From Hymenobacter crusticola (GTDB taxonomy: Bacteria > Bacteroidota > Bacteroidia > Cytophagales > Hymenobacteraceae), in the NCBI RefSeq assembly GCF_002154225.1, contig NZ_MTSE01000015.1:1-64000 (forward strand): 64,000 nt of DNA, in the 5' to 3' direction. This document shows, piece after piece, positions 17,002-25,776 of this stretch (positions are counted from its first letter, which is position 1; every line of letters starts with the position of its first letter). A model generated the notes under the pieces. It had not been told where the DNA came from, ran no database searches, and was given only the letters and a program-made list of their open reading frames with translations. A program made the position numbers and the translations under genes.

Positions 17002-18840
17002 ATGAGAAAATCCTTACTGATTGTTAGCACCCTAGGTCTATTAACGGGGCGTGCCATCGCACAAACGACTCCTGCCGATGGCCCCACGTGGCTAGTGTTT
17101 GACAAAGCTGCGCCGAAGAACCCTACACCAGCTCCTAAAACAACCCAGGGCGCCACCTACGTCCCGCTCGACCAGGACGTATACCGGCTCATCGACCGCT
17201 ACGCTATCAAGTATGGCCCAGATACGCTCAATGATCCGCATACCTCCGTGCGGCCGTACTCGCGGGTTAGTGTGGCCCGGCTGGCCCAACGCATAGTCCA
17301 TGATAGCACGGCCGGAGCTAGCTTGTCGGCGGCCGACCGCTTTAATGCCAGGTACTTGCTACGTGACAACTGGCACTATACGCCCCAAGATTCAGCCCTA
17401 GGCCAGAACCAAAGCCGCCGGCCGATCCTGAAGAACTTCTACCGAAATCAGTCCGATTTATTCCACGTCGCTACGCCCGATTTTACGCTGCGTGTCAACC
17501 CAGTGCTTTTGCTGCAAGCTGGTAAGGATAATGAGCTTGGCGGCTTACGCTACGTGAATACGCGGGGCATACAAGTGGAAGGCGTCATTGATCAGCGCCT
17601 CGGTTTTTACACCTTCCTGGCCGACAACCAGATGGCTGTGCCAGGCTACGTACAGCGCCGCATCGACCGTGACCGGGCTGTGCCGCACGAAGGGTACTGG
17701 AAACCCTTTAAAGGGAAAACTGACCAATACGACTTCTTCTCAGCGCGCGGCTACGTCACGTATGCAGCAACCAAGCATATCAACGTGCAGCTTGGCCATG
17801 ATCGGAATATTATTGGCAATGGGTATCGCTCCTTAATTTTATCTGATTATAGCGCGCCCTATTTTTTCCTGAAGCTGAACACCCGCATCTGGAAATTGAA
17901 CTACCAAAACCTCTTCGCCGAAATGACGGCTAGTGGTAAGTACACCGAGCGCGGGGTGACGCCAGATACCGTATTCCAGAAGAAATACTTTGCGCTGCAT
18001 CATCTGAGCCTCGACGTTACGCCCAACTTTAATATTGGCGTATTTGAATCGGAAGTCTTTTCACGGCGTAAAGGCAATTTCGAATTGCAATACTTGAACC
18101 CTATTATCTTCTACCGCGCTATCGAGCAGCATATTGGCTCAGAAGACAACGCCATCTTGGGGCTAGATTTCAAATGGAACATCAAGCACCGAGCACAGCT
18201 ATACGGGCAGCTAATACTAGATGAGTTCGTATTGAGCGAGATTCGCTCGGGCAATGGCTGGTGGGCGAACAAGCAGGCCGTGCAGCTAGGAGGCAAACTG
18301 CTGGATGTAGCGGGTATTTCGAACCTCGATATTCAAGGTGAGTTCAGCTACATCCGCCCGTACACGTATCAGCACGAAGACCGGTTTCGCAACTACCAGC
18401 ATTACCAGCAACCGTTGGCTCACCCCATGGGTGCTAATCTTTACGAACTGCTAGGCATCATCAGCTATCAGCCGTCGGTGCTGCCGCGGTTGAATTTGGT
18501 TGCCAAAGGAATTTATACCGTGCAGGGCACCGACTACCTAGGTGCTAACAATACCCTGCTCAACTACGGCGGTAATGTGCTCTTACCCTACACAGTGCGC
18601 CCCACCGACGCAAACGGAAACGTTCTTGAGTACGGCTTCCGCGTGGGCGACGGCAACAAAACCCGCCTGCTCCACACAGATTTTACGGCTACTTACCAAG
18701 TGCGACACAGCGTGTGGCTCGATGCCAAGCTCATTGCGCGTCACCAAACGTCCGCGTTGCCTACTACGGCCAAGACGAACGAGGTGTTTGCAACGCTGGC
18801 GCTGCGCTGGAACATCGCGCAACGCTTGCACGAGTTTTGA
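17002..18840 (+). CDS. capsule-assembly Wzi-like outer-membrane beta-barrel
   Basis: The 612-residue product starts with a signal peptide ending in AIAQ (residues ~1-18, from ATG 17002; the frame is open to 16900). The mature part is dominated by alternating beta-strand segments rich in Tyr, Asn and Arg, as in outer-membrane barrels. Segments such as VQLGHDRNIIGNGYRSLILSD and FELQYLNPIIFYRAIEQ fit the Bacteroidota Wzi-like family. Wzi binds capsular polysaccharide at the surface in Enterobacteria; the role here is by family. It is transcribed alone. Confidence 0.8.
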   Translation: MRKSLLIVSTLGLLTGRAIAQTTPADGPTWLVFDKAAPKNPTPAPKTTQGATYVPLDQDVYRLIDRYAIKYGPDTLNDPHTSVRPYSRVSVARLAQRIVHDSTAGASLSAADRFNARYLLRDNWHYTPQDSALGQNQSRRPILKNFYRNQSDLFHVATPDFTLRVNPVLLLQAGKDNELGGLRYVNTRGIQVEGVIDQRLGFYTFLADNQMAVPGYVQRRIDRDRAVPHEGYWKPFKGKTDQYDFFSARGYVTYAATKHINVQLGHDRNIIGNGYRSLILSDYSAPYFFLKLNTRIWKLNYQNLFAEMTASGKYTERGVTPDTVFQKKYFALHHLSLDVTPNFNIGVFESEVFSRRKGNFELQYLNPIIFYRAIEQHIGSEDNAILGLDFKWNIKHRAQLYGQLILDEFVLSEIRSGNGWWANKQAVQLGGKLLDVAGISNLDIQGEFSYIRPYTYQHEDRFRNYQHYQQPLAHPMGANLYELLGIISYQPSVLPRLNLVAKGIYTVQGTDYLGANNTLLNYGGNVLLPYTVRPTDANGNVLEYGFRVGDGNKTRLLHTDFTATYQVRHSVWLDAKLIARHQTSALPTTAKTNEVFATLALRWNIAQRLHEF

Positions 18841-18874
18841 ACCTAGCCCCTCTTCAAGTTCATCAACCTAGGTT

Positions 18875-18882
18875 TAGGTTTG
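18875..18882 (+). promoter_or_regulatory. -7 box abutting the start of gene 18887
   Basis: TAGGTTTG ends four bases before the ATG at 18887, so the transcript would be almost leaderless. No clear TTTG was seen 19-21 bases upstream. Confidence 0.35.
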
Positions 18883-18886
18883 TCCC

Positions 18887-19243
18887 ATGCGCCACGAATC
18901 GGCTACCCTCCTACTCTATCGACCCGTTAATCAGCAGGAGCTAGATCTTATAGCGGCTTCCGGATGGCTAGCTTTTCCGCCGCGCTTACCAGAGCAACCC
19001 ATTTTTTATCCGGTACTTAACGAAGAGTATGCGGCGCAAATAGCTCGGGACTGGAACGTGCCCTACTACGGCGTCGGCTACGTATTGCGCTTTGCCATCG
19101 ACGCAGATTATGCTGCCCAGTTTCCGGTACAAAATGTAGGCGACCGGCACCACGAGGAGCTTTGGGTGCCCGCGGAAGAGATAGCCGAGTTCAACCGCAA
19201 TATCTATGGTCAGATTGAAGTAGTAGGTGTATTTAAGAGCTAG
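18887..19243 (+). CDS. conserved small protein, function unknown
   Basis: This 118-residue soluble protein is acidic and rich in aromatic residues and has no signal peptide. Database entries of similar Cytophagales proteins often carry the vague name 'ADP-ribosylation/crystallin J1'; I recall this only loosely and see no catalytic motif of that family. The start ATG at 18887 follows a -7-like box directly. It lies between the Wzi-like gene and the aldehyde dehydrogenase on the same strand. Confidence 0.65.
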   Translation: MRHESATLLLYRPVNQQELDLIAASGWLAFPPRLPEQPIFYPVLNEEYAAQIARDWNVPYYGVGYVLRFAIDADYAAQFPVQNVGDRHHEELWVPAEEIAEFNRNIYGQIEVVGVFKS

Positions 19244-19368
19244 CTCGCGTACGCTGCGGGTTGGCATCAGACTAAGACTAGATTGAGTAGCTAGGAGTGC
19301 GAAATATTAGCAAACCCTGGCCTATCTTGGTCCCATCGTATCAGCTTGCCCACAACGACCTCCTTTTC

Positions 19369-20907
19369 ATGCCTAAAATCATTTCTCCTCAAGTTGAGTT
19401 TTTTGGCCTGCTGGCGCAGGTAAAGCAGATTGCCCCTGAGATTTTTGACCAGCAGGGTCGTTTTCTGAACCTCCTAGAAGGTCAATGGCAATGTTCGGGT
19501 ACGCCGCGCGAGTTCATCTCGCCGGTCGATGGCACAGTACTCGGTGGCTTACCCATGCTGAACCGCGATACAGCTCTGCGCGCTGTGCGGGCGGCCAAAG
19601 GCGAAGCCGCCACCTGGGCCGCTACCGACCTAGACGAGCGCAAGCTACGCGTGCAGGAGTGCTTGGACCTATTACGTAAGCACGTAGAACTTATTGGCAA
19701 GCTGCTCATCTGGGAAATTGGCAAAACCTACAAGCTAGGTTTTACCGACATCGACCGTTGTATCGACGGTGTGCAGTGGTACGTGGACAACATTGAAGGC
19801 ATGTTGGATAAGCGCAAGCCGCTTGGGCTAGTGAGCAACATTGCCTCCTGGAACTACCCCATGTCGGTGCTGATGCACGCGGTGCTTGTGCAGATTCTGT
19901 GCGGCAACTCAGTCATTGCGAAAACCCCAACGGATGGTGGCTTCATTTCGTTGAGTTTGGCATTTGCCCTAGCTCGTCGGAGTGGGTTGCCCGTTACGCT
20001 TGTAAGTGGCCCCGGGGGCGAGCTAAGCGATGTTCTAGTGAAGGACGACCATGTGGATTGCCTCAGCTTTGTAGGAGGCCGCTACAATGGCCGCAACATC
20101 GCCGATGCTTTGGCGTCGAAACACAAGCGCTACATGCTGGAGATGGAAGGCGTGAACACGTATGGCATCTGGAACTTCTCCGATTGGAGCACCCTGGCGG
20201 ATCAGCTCAAGAAAGGCTACGACTACGGCAAACAACGTTGCACCGCTTACGTGCGCTTTGTAGTGCAGCGCGATTTGTTTCCGCAGTTTTTAGAGACGTA
20301 CTGGAATGTTATCCACACGCTGAAGGTGGGTAACCCCACACTAGTGGATAACCCCACTGATGCACTACCGGACCTAGCTTTTGGTCCGGTTATCAACTCC
20401 AACCAGGCCGCCGACCTTAACCGCCTGTACGAGAATGCGTTGAAAACTGGCGCCACTCCCCTATTGGAAGGCAAGCTCGACGACAGTCTGTTCCTACCTG
20501 GCCAAAATCGGTGGTCGTATGTGGCACCTCGCGCCTTAGTAAACCTGCCACGCCAGAGCGAGCTATACTTCAAGGAGCCTTTCGGCCCCATCGATTCAAT
20601 TGTCTTGGTCGACCGTGTGGAAGAACTGGTGGGCGAGATGAACATCTCTAACGGAGCCCTCGTGTCGGCCTTGGCTAGTGATGATACACACCTAGCAAGC
20701 CGCACCGCTAAGGAAATCCGTGCCTTCAAAGTCGGCATCAACAAGCTCCGTTCCCGCGGCGACCGGGAGGAGGTATTTGGTGGTCTGGGCGAATCGTGGA
20801 AGGGTGCATTCGTAGGTGGCGCCCTTCTGGTGGAAGCTGTAACGGAAGGTGATAAACCGATCCTCGGCAATTTCGAAGACTCTACGCTACTCCCAGAGAA
20901 AATCTAG
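19369..20907 (+). CDS. aldehyde dehydrogenase family protein
   Basis: A 512-residue NAD(P)-dependent aldehyde dehydrogenase. The Rossmann part is visible around SNIASWNYPMSV. The general-base Glu lies in LEMEGVNTYGI, and the nucleophilic Cys in the KQRCTAYVRF segment (about residue 310), where most ALDHs have GQxC. The N-terminal 40 residues are a small extra segment. ATG at 19369 gives the usual length; the frame is open to 19297. The substrate aldehyde is not set by sequence. A 22-bp hairpin ends the unit. Confidence 0.88.
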   Translation: MPKIISPQVEFFGLLAQVKQIAPEIFDQQGRFLNLLEGQWQCSGTPREFISPVDGTVLGGLPMLNRDTALRAVRAAKGEAATWAATDLDERKLRVQECLDLLRKHVELIGKLLIWEIGKTYKLGFTDIDRCIDGVQWYVDNIEGMLDKRKPLGLVSNIASWNYPMSVLMHAVLVQILCGNSVIAKTPTDGGFISLSLAFALARRSGLPVTLVSGPGGELSDVLVKDDHVDCLSFVGGRYNGRNIADALASKHKRYMLEMEGVNTYGIWNFSDWSTLADQLKKGYDYGKQRCTAYVRFVVQRDLFPQFLETYWNVIHTLKVGNPTLVDNPTDALPDLAFGPVINSNQAADLNRLYENALKTGATPLLEGKLDDSLFLPGQNRWSYVAPRALVNLPRQSELYFKEPFGPIDSIVLVDRVEELVGEMNISNGALVSALASDDTHLASRTAKEIRAFKVGINKLRSRGDREEVFGGLGESWKGAFVGGALLVEAVTEGDKPILGNFEDSTLLPEKI

Positions 20908-20921
20908 CTAGCAGGCTCGAC

Positions 20922-20978
20922 CTAGGTACCAACAAGAAGAGGCGTCCACGGCGGATGCCTCTTCTTGTTGGTACCTAG
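20922..20978. terminator. 22-bp perfect hairpin between ALDH and fbp
   Basis: Arms 20922-20943 and 20957-20978 are exact reverse complements with a 13-base loop. It separates the converging aldehyde dehydrogenase (+, stop 20907) and fbp (-, stop 20993) genes and can serve both. Confidence 0.85.
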
Positions 20979-20992
20979 TATGTTATAATAAT

Positions 20993-22030
20993 TTAAGAGA
21001 CCTTCACGGTAGTTGCGGCCTTCTCAGTAGCTCCTGCTACGATCTTTTCTACCATGTGCGACGAGCCGATAAAAAGAGGGCTGCGCTGGTGGCAGTCGGT
21101 AGGCACTATATCCAGCACAGCGGTATTGTCGGCGCCTGCGACGGCAGCACCACCGGCCTGCTCAATGATAAACGCCAGCGGATAGCACTCATACAACAGG
21201 CGTAATTTTCCTTGTGGCTTCTTTTCAGTGGGCGGATACATATAGATGCCTCCCATCAGCAAGCTCCGGTGATAATCAGCAACCAGAGACCCTACATAGC
21301 GTCCGTTATAGCCTTTGCGCTTACACTCCATTAAGTAGGTACGCACAAACTCCGGGTAATCGAACCAGTGCCCTTCGTTGCACGAGAAAATCTTGCCGTC
21401 CTGCGGAATGCGTAACTCAGGATGTGACAAGAAAAATTCGCCTAAAGAGTGTTCATAAGTAAAGCCAACCACGCCGTGGCCAGTCGTGTACACGAGCATG
21501 GTGCTGGAGCCATACAACACATAACCGGCCGCTACTTGCTTCCGACCGCCTTGCAAAAAATCCTCGCGTGTGGCCGGGGTGCCTACCGGCGACACGCGCC
21601 GGTAAATAGAGAAGATCGTTCCGATCGGCACGTTTACGTCGATGTTAGCCGACCCATCCAGCGGATCCATGGCGACGACGTATTTGCCCTGGTTGTTACC
21701 CGTTTGGATAATTTCATCCTCTTCTTCTGATAACACCGCGCACGCTTGTCCTCCGTTTTTAAGCGCCCGGATAAAACGGATATTGGCAACTACATCTAGC
21801 TTTTGCTGCTGCTCACCTTGGATGTTTTCGGTCCCAAAAGCTCCCTTCAATTCCGACAAACCGGCGCGGTTTACTTCGCGGTTGATGATTTTGCCAGCCA
21901 GCGCTATATCACGAAGCAACTGCGACAACTCGCCCGTGGCGAAAGCAAACTCGCTTTGCTTTCGCATAATATAACGCTCCAGGGTAGTGCCTACTGGCTG
22001 GGCCAAGATATTGTCAGGATTCGTACTCAT
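20993..22030 (-). CDS. fbp: fructose-1,6-bisphosphatase class 1
   Basis: The enzyme removes phosphate from fructose-1,6-bisphosphate in gluconeogenesis. The 345-residue product has the metal-binding signature DPLDGSANIDVN (about residues 120-131), the sugar-binding GGIYMYPP segment and the C-terminal LLYECYPLAFIIEQAGG of class I FBPases. ATG at 22030 is chosen; the frame runs open to 22147 through a hairpin region. It lies directly downstream of the pectin operon on the same strand, but behind the hairpin at 22079-22120. Growth on uronates yields pyruvate and triose phosphate, so FBPase is needed then; the proximity fits that. Confidence 0.95.
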   Translation of the reverse strand: MSTNPDNILAQPVGTTLERYIMRKQSEFAFATGELSQLLRDIALAGKIINREVNRAGLSELKGAFGTENIQGEQQQKLDVVANIRFIRALKNGGQACAVLSEEEDEIIQTGNNQGKYVVAMDPLDGSANIDVNVPIGTIFSIYRRVSPVGTPATREDFLQGGRKQVAAGYVLYGSSTMLVYTTGHGVVGFTYEHSLGEFFLSHPELRIPQDGKIFSCNEGHWFDYPEFVRTYLMECKRKGYNGRYVGSLVADYHRSLLMGGIYMYPPTEKKPQGKLRLLYECYPLAFIIEQAGGAAVAGADNTAVLDIVPTDCHQRSPLFIGSSHMVEKIVAGATEKAATTVKVS

Positions 22031-22078
22031 GAGGGAGATTGTATGCGTTAGTTCAACTTCTTCTTGGAAAAAGAAGGA

Positions 22079-22120
22079 CCTCGCGTGCAGTGTCCGATTT
22101 CGATTACACTGCGCGCGAGG
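22079..22120 (-). terminator. terminator of the pectin/uronate operon
   Basis: Arms 22079-22093 and 22106-22120 pair over 15 positions, with one wobble pair. On the minus strand the stem is followed by TCCTTCTTTTTCC. It lies 49 bases past the stop of gene 22169-22633 and ahead of fbp. Confidence 0.75.
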
Positions 22121-22168
22121 CCCGTTTATCTTGCTGTGCTCAGACAAGCAGAGCGTGTTTGCGCTGGC

Positions 22169-22633
22169 TTATTTTGTTTGTTTTTGTGACTGCCAAAGCA
22201 CCACTTGCCAGCCCTTTTTCGTGTCCTTAATCTGCACGACCACATACTTCAGCCGAGCTAGGTTAGGTTGGCCATCAGGCTTTGGAGGCGAGGTGATAAC
22301 AATAGTGCCATTCACCACGGCGGTGTTGCCGTCATTATAAGAACGTACGTTCAGCGCTTCAATATCAATCTTCTCGTACTGGCTTTTGCCGTCGCGAATC
22401 GACTGGATATAGCTCGTCTTGGTATCTTGGTGCCCGTCGGAGTGCGTGTAGACGAGGTCTTCGCCAAATAACTTTTCCAGAACGGGGTAATCCTTTTTTA
22501 CCTGTGCGTCGAACCGTTGACGTTCTAGGGCTTCTACCTCTTTGACGGCCATTTGATCTTTTTTGGTTTGGGCGATGGTAAGGGCTGGTAGCGCAAGCAA
22601 TAGCATCACCAGCAGCAACGACAGTTTTTTCAT
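22169..22633 (-). CDS. exported SnoaL/DUF4440-like protein
   Basis: The 154-residue product has a clear signal peptide (residues 1-21, ending LTIAQ). The mature part has the NTF2/SnoaL cone fold pattern of DUF4440: EVEALERQRFDAQVKKDYPVLEKLFGEDLVYTHSDG followed by the central strands (split in my reading). These domains bind small hydrophobic or polar ligands, and some are enzymes; no specific activity is known. It begins 33 bases after the transporter gene and is the last gene of the pectin/uronate operon. A periplasmic role tied to sugar processing is possible but unproven. Confidence 0.8.
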   Translation of the reverse strand: MKKLSLLLVMLLLALPALTIAQTKKDQMAVKEVEALERQRFDAQVKKDYPVLEKLFGEDLVYTHSDGHQDTKTSYIQSIRDGKSQYEKIDIEALNVRSYNDGNTAVVNGTIVITSPPKPDGQPNLARLKYVVVQIKDTKKGWQVVLWQSQKQTK

Positions 22634-22666
22634 TTTTGGAAAAGCAAAGGAAAACCAACGAGTTAC

Positions 22667-24004
22667 TTATGCCTCGTCTAAGTTGATGGGCTTCATGCGG
22701 GGCACGAGGAAGTGCATGATGAGCCAAGCGACTAAGTAGGCCCCACCACATATCAGGAACATGATGAAGTAAGCCTTGTCGAGTTGGTTGATGCTCTCAT
22801 AGTATACAAACATGCGTTTCTGCACCAGCGCCGACAGCAGGATACCACCTAGGCCCCCAGCCATACCCCCGATGCCCGTCACCGAAGCGACAGTCCGATT
22901 AGGGAACATATCGGATACCGTCGTGAAGATGTTGGCACTCCAAGCTTGGTGCGCGGCAGCGGCAATACCAATTACAATTACTGCCAGCCACATATTAATC
23001 TGACCTAAGTACTGCGCGAACACAATTGGGAACACGCACAAGGCAATGAGCAACATCGACGTTTTGCGGGCCTTGAACGCTGGCCACCCATTCCGGATGA
23101 AATTCAAGGGAATCCAACCACCTCCAACGCTTCCAATGCTGGACAACACGTATACCAGCGCTACGGGCATGGCGATGTCAGTACCTTTAAGACCGTATTG
23201 CTTATTCAGAAAGTCGGGCAACCAGAACAGGTAGAACCACCAGATAGGATCCGTGATGAATTTGCCTATCACGAAAGCCCAGGTCTGTCGATAGCTCAAT
23301 AGCCTGAACCACGAAACTTTTGGCTTTGTCTCGATCGATGCTGCTGCTAAGTCGTCTACATCGCTGTGTATATACTTGAACTCGGCTTCGGTGAGCTTAG
23401 CATGACGCGCCGGAACTTCATAGTAAACGAACCACAGAATAAGCCACACGAAACCTAGGGCACCCGTGATAATGAAAGCCCATTGCCAACCAATCGTTTC
23501 AGCAATCAGCGGCACCGTTAGTGGAGCGATGATAGCTCCCACGTTGGAGCCGGAGTTGAAGATGCCTGTGGCTAGTGCTCTTTCTTTCTGCGGAAACCAC
23601 TCAGCCGTGGTTTTGATAGCCGCCGGAAAGTTGCCAGCTTCTGTGATACCTAGGAATGCCCGTGCCACCCCAAAGCCAAACGTGCTACTCACGAAAGCGT
23701 GACCAATTGCCGACAAGCTCCACAGGAACGTCGACATGGCATACCCCATCTTGGTACCGAGCTTATCAATGATTCGGCCTACGCCCAACATACCTATCGA
23801 ATAGGCTAGCTTAAAAGCTATTTCAATGTTAGCGTAATCCCCCGAATTCCAGTGAAACTCCGTTTCGAGGTACGGCTTTAGCAAAGAGATAACAGCCCTA
23901 TCGAGGTAGTTGACCGTAGTAGCGAAAAATACCAGCGAACAGATCGTCCAGCGGTATTTGCCGATAGTAGAAGATGTCGTTGCGACAGGCGTGGATGGAG
24001 TCAT
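22667..24004 (-). CDS. MFS hexuronate transporter (ExuT-like)
   Basis: The 445-residue protein has 12 hydrophobic segments and the MFS anion:cation symporter pattern. Helix 4 has the TEAGNFPAAIKTTAEWFPQKER segment (split here) shared with ExuT, GudP and LgoT. It should bring galacturonate or glucuronate across the inner membrane with protons. ATG at 24004 is used. It sits in the operon between eda (84 bases upstream) and the SnoaL-like gene, right beside the enzymes of uronate catabolism, which supports a hexuronate substrate. Confidence 0.88.
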   Translation of the reverse strand: MTPSTPVATTSSTIGKYRWTICSLVFFATTVNYLDRAVISLLKPYLETEFHWNSGDYANIEIAFKLAYSIGMLGVGRIIDKLGTKMGYAMSTFLWSLSAIGHAFVSSTFGFGVARAFLGITEAGNFPAAIKTTAEWFPQKERALATGIFNSGSNVGAIIAPLTVPLIAETIGWQWAFIITGALGFVWLILWFVYYEVPARHAKLTEAEFKYIHSDVDDLAAASIETKPKVSWFRLLSYRQTWAFVIGKFITDPIWWFYLFWLPDFLNKQYGLKGTDIAMPVALVYVLSSIGSVGGGWIPLNFIRNGWPAFKARKTSMLLIALCVFPIVFAQYLGQINMWLAVIVIGIAAAAHQAWSANIFTTVSDMFPNRTVASVTGIGGMAGGLGGILLSALVQKRMFVYYESINQLDKAYFIMFLICGGAYLVAWLIMHFLVPRMKPINLDEA

Positions 24005-24088
24005 CAAAGTCGATCGGTCAAATGAGTGAGCGGGACTTACAGCGAAGCTAGCCCCAGCTTGAACGCCGACGGCTACCTACGTGCAGCG

Positions 24089-24745
24089 TTATTTTTTCAG
24101 CGTATTCACGAATTGCAGGAGCTTAGCAATGCTAGCGCTCAGAGCCTCCGTATCGTCCGCATTCTTGAAAAGTTGCGAACCCATACCCACTGCATTAACA
24201 CCAGCACCAAACCAATCCGCTAGGCTCTCGTTCGTGGGCTCTACACCGCCTGTTACCATCAGCGTGACGTCGGGCATGGGGCCGCGCAATGCTTTGATAT
24301 AGCTAGGTCCAACCATGTTGCCAGGGAAGATTTTAACGACTGCGGCGCCCAGCTGCGTCGCATTATAAATCTCAGTCGGCGTCATGGTGCCAGGCATCCA
24401 CGGAATGTTGTGCTGTTTGCACACAGTAGCTACCTCAGCAGTTGCTACGGGCTGCACTACGAAGTCAGCACCAGCCGCAATGAAACGCTCGGCATCCTCG
24501 GCTTTGTAGATGGTGCCAATACCTAGCAACATGTCCGGGCATTGCTCGGCAACAAACGATTGCAATTCCGAGAAAACGTCGAAGGCATTGCCTCCTCGGT
24601 TCGTGAATTCAAACACCCGAAGACCACCTGCGTAACAAGCTTGCACGATGCGTTTTGCATACACCACATCTGCATGATAGAATACTGGTACTATAGGGTA
24701 CTGCAGAACAGTGGAAAGGGCGTCAGCAGCGGAAAATCGAGCCAT
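24089..24745 (-). CDS. eda: KDPG / 2-keto-4-hydroxyglutarate aldolase
   Basis: Eda splits 2-keto-3-deoxy-6-phosphogluconate to pyruvate and glyceraldehyde-3-phosphate, the last step of uronate breakdown. The 218-residue TIM-barrel protein shows the Schiff-base Lys in AAVVKIFPGN (about residue 135) and the catalytic Glu in VFEFTNRG (about residue 46). Length is typical. It starts 20 bases after kdgK on the same strand. Confidence 0.93.
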   Translation of the reverse strand: MARFSAADALSTVLQYPIVPVFYHADVVYAKRIVQACYAGGLRVFEFTNRGGNAFDVFSELQSFVAEQCPDMLLGIGTIYKAEDAERFIAAGADFVVQPVATAEVATVCKQHNIPWMPGTMTPTEIYNATQLGAAVVKIFPGNMVGPSYIKALRGPMPDVTLMVTGGVEPTNESLADWFGAGVNAVGMGSQLFKNADDTEALSASIAKLLQFVNTLKK

Positions 24746-24765
24746 GTAATTAGTTTGTTAGAACA

Positions 24766-25776
24766 TTAGCGCAGTAAGCGGCCGGAGGTATCTCCTCCAA
24801 CTACTTGCTCCACTTCGGCAACAGTCGCTAAGTTGACGTCGCCATGAATGGTATGTTTGAGCGCCGAGGCAGCAACTGCAAAGGTGAGGGCTGCCTGCTC
24901 AGTGGGGTAAGTTAGCGAACCATAGATAAACCCAGCAATAAAAGCATCTCCTCCCCCAATTCGATCGACAATCGGGACAATGTCGTACGCCTGCGTTTCG
25001 ATGTACTCCTGGCCGTTGAACATGATGCCCGTCAATCGATTGTGCGAGGCGCTAAGCGTTTCACGATTGGTAGCAATTACTTTCTGTACCTGCGGAAAAC
25101 GTTGTACCAGCTGCTTTGCAACTGACTCGAACCGATTTGAAGTATCAGCTTCGGGTTTGATACCGAACAAATCGTCAGCATCGCCCTCCGTGCATACAAT
25201 CACATCGCAGCCTTCTACCAATTCGGGCATTACGTCCTGTGCCTTCTGGCCGTACTGCCATAAGTTGCGGCGGTAATTCACGTCTGCCGAAACGGTGATA
25301 CCTAAGCGGCGCGCCACCTTAATTGCGTCGCGGCAGGCTTGTGCTGCTGTGGCTGATACCGCTGCCGTGATACCCGTCCAGTGAAACCACTGGGCATCTT
25401 TCAAAATTTCTTCCCAATTGAGCCACTCGGGTTGTAGGTTCGCGAAGGCCGAGTTGAAGCGGTCATATACGATCTTACTAGCTCGCATCGAAGCCCCTAC
25501 TTCCAGAAAGTAAAGACCTAGTCGTTCACCACGAAACACCGTGTGCGACATGTCAACCCCGAGCCGTTGGAAGGACTGCGCCGCAGCCTGACCTAGCTCA
25601 TTATCAGGAAAGCAAGTAACGTGGGCGGCCGGGATACCCAGCCGCGCCAACGATGCCGCTACGTTGGCGTCGCCGCCACCATAAGTTATTTCAAGACTAT
25701 CCGTTTGTATGAATCGGTAATTCAGCGGTGGCGATAGCCGCATCATGATTTCGCCGAACGTTACCACTTGCTTCAT
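24766..25776 (-). CDS. kdgK: 2-keto-3-deoxygluconate kinase (PfkB family)
   Basis: KdgK phosphorylates KDG to KDPG. The 336-residue product has the ribokinase-fold glycine motif (YGGGDANVAASLARLG, about residues 33-48) and the C-terminal signature RIGGGDAFIAGFIYGSL with the catalytic Asp. The start is ATG 25776 (MKQVVTFGEIMMRLSP), which is the family N-terminus. This start lies inside uxaC: the two genes overlap by 80 bases in different frames. KDG kinase is preferred over other sugar kinases because of the neighbours uxaC, uxaA, uxaB and eda. Confidence 0.92.
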   Translation of the reverse strand: MKQVVTFGEIMMRLSPPLNYRFIQTDSLEITYGGGDANVAASLARLGIPAAHVTCFPDNELGQAAAQSFQRLGVDMSHTVFRGERLGLYFLEVGASMRASKIVYDRFNSAFANLQPEWLNWEEILKDAQWFHWTGITAAVSATAAQACRDAIKVARRLGITVSADVNYRRNLWQYGQKAQDVMPELVEGCDVIVCTEGDADDLFGIKPEADTSNRFESVAKQLVQRFPQVQKVIATNRETLSASHNRLTGIMFNGQEYIETQAYDIVPIVDRIGGGDAFIAGFIYGSLTYPTEQAALTFAVAASALKHTIHGDVNLATVAEVEQVVGGDTSGRLLR

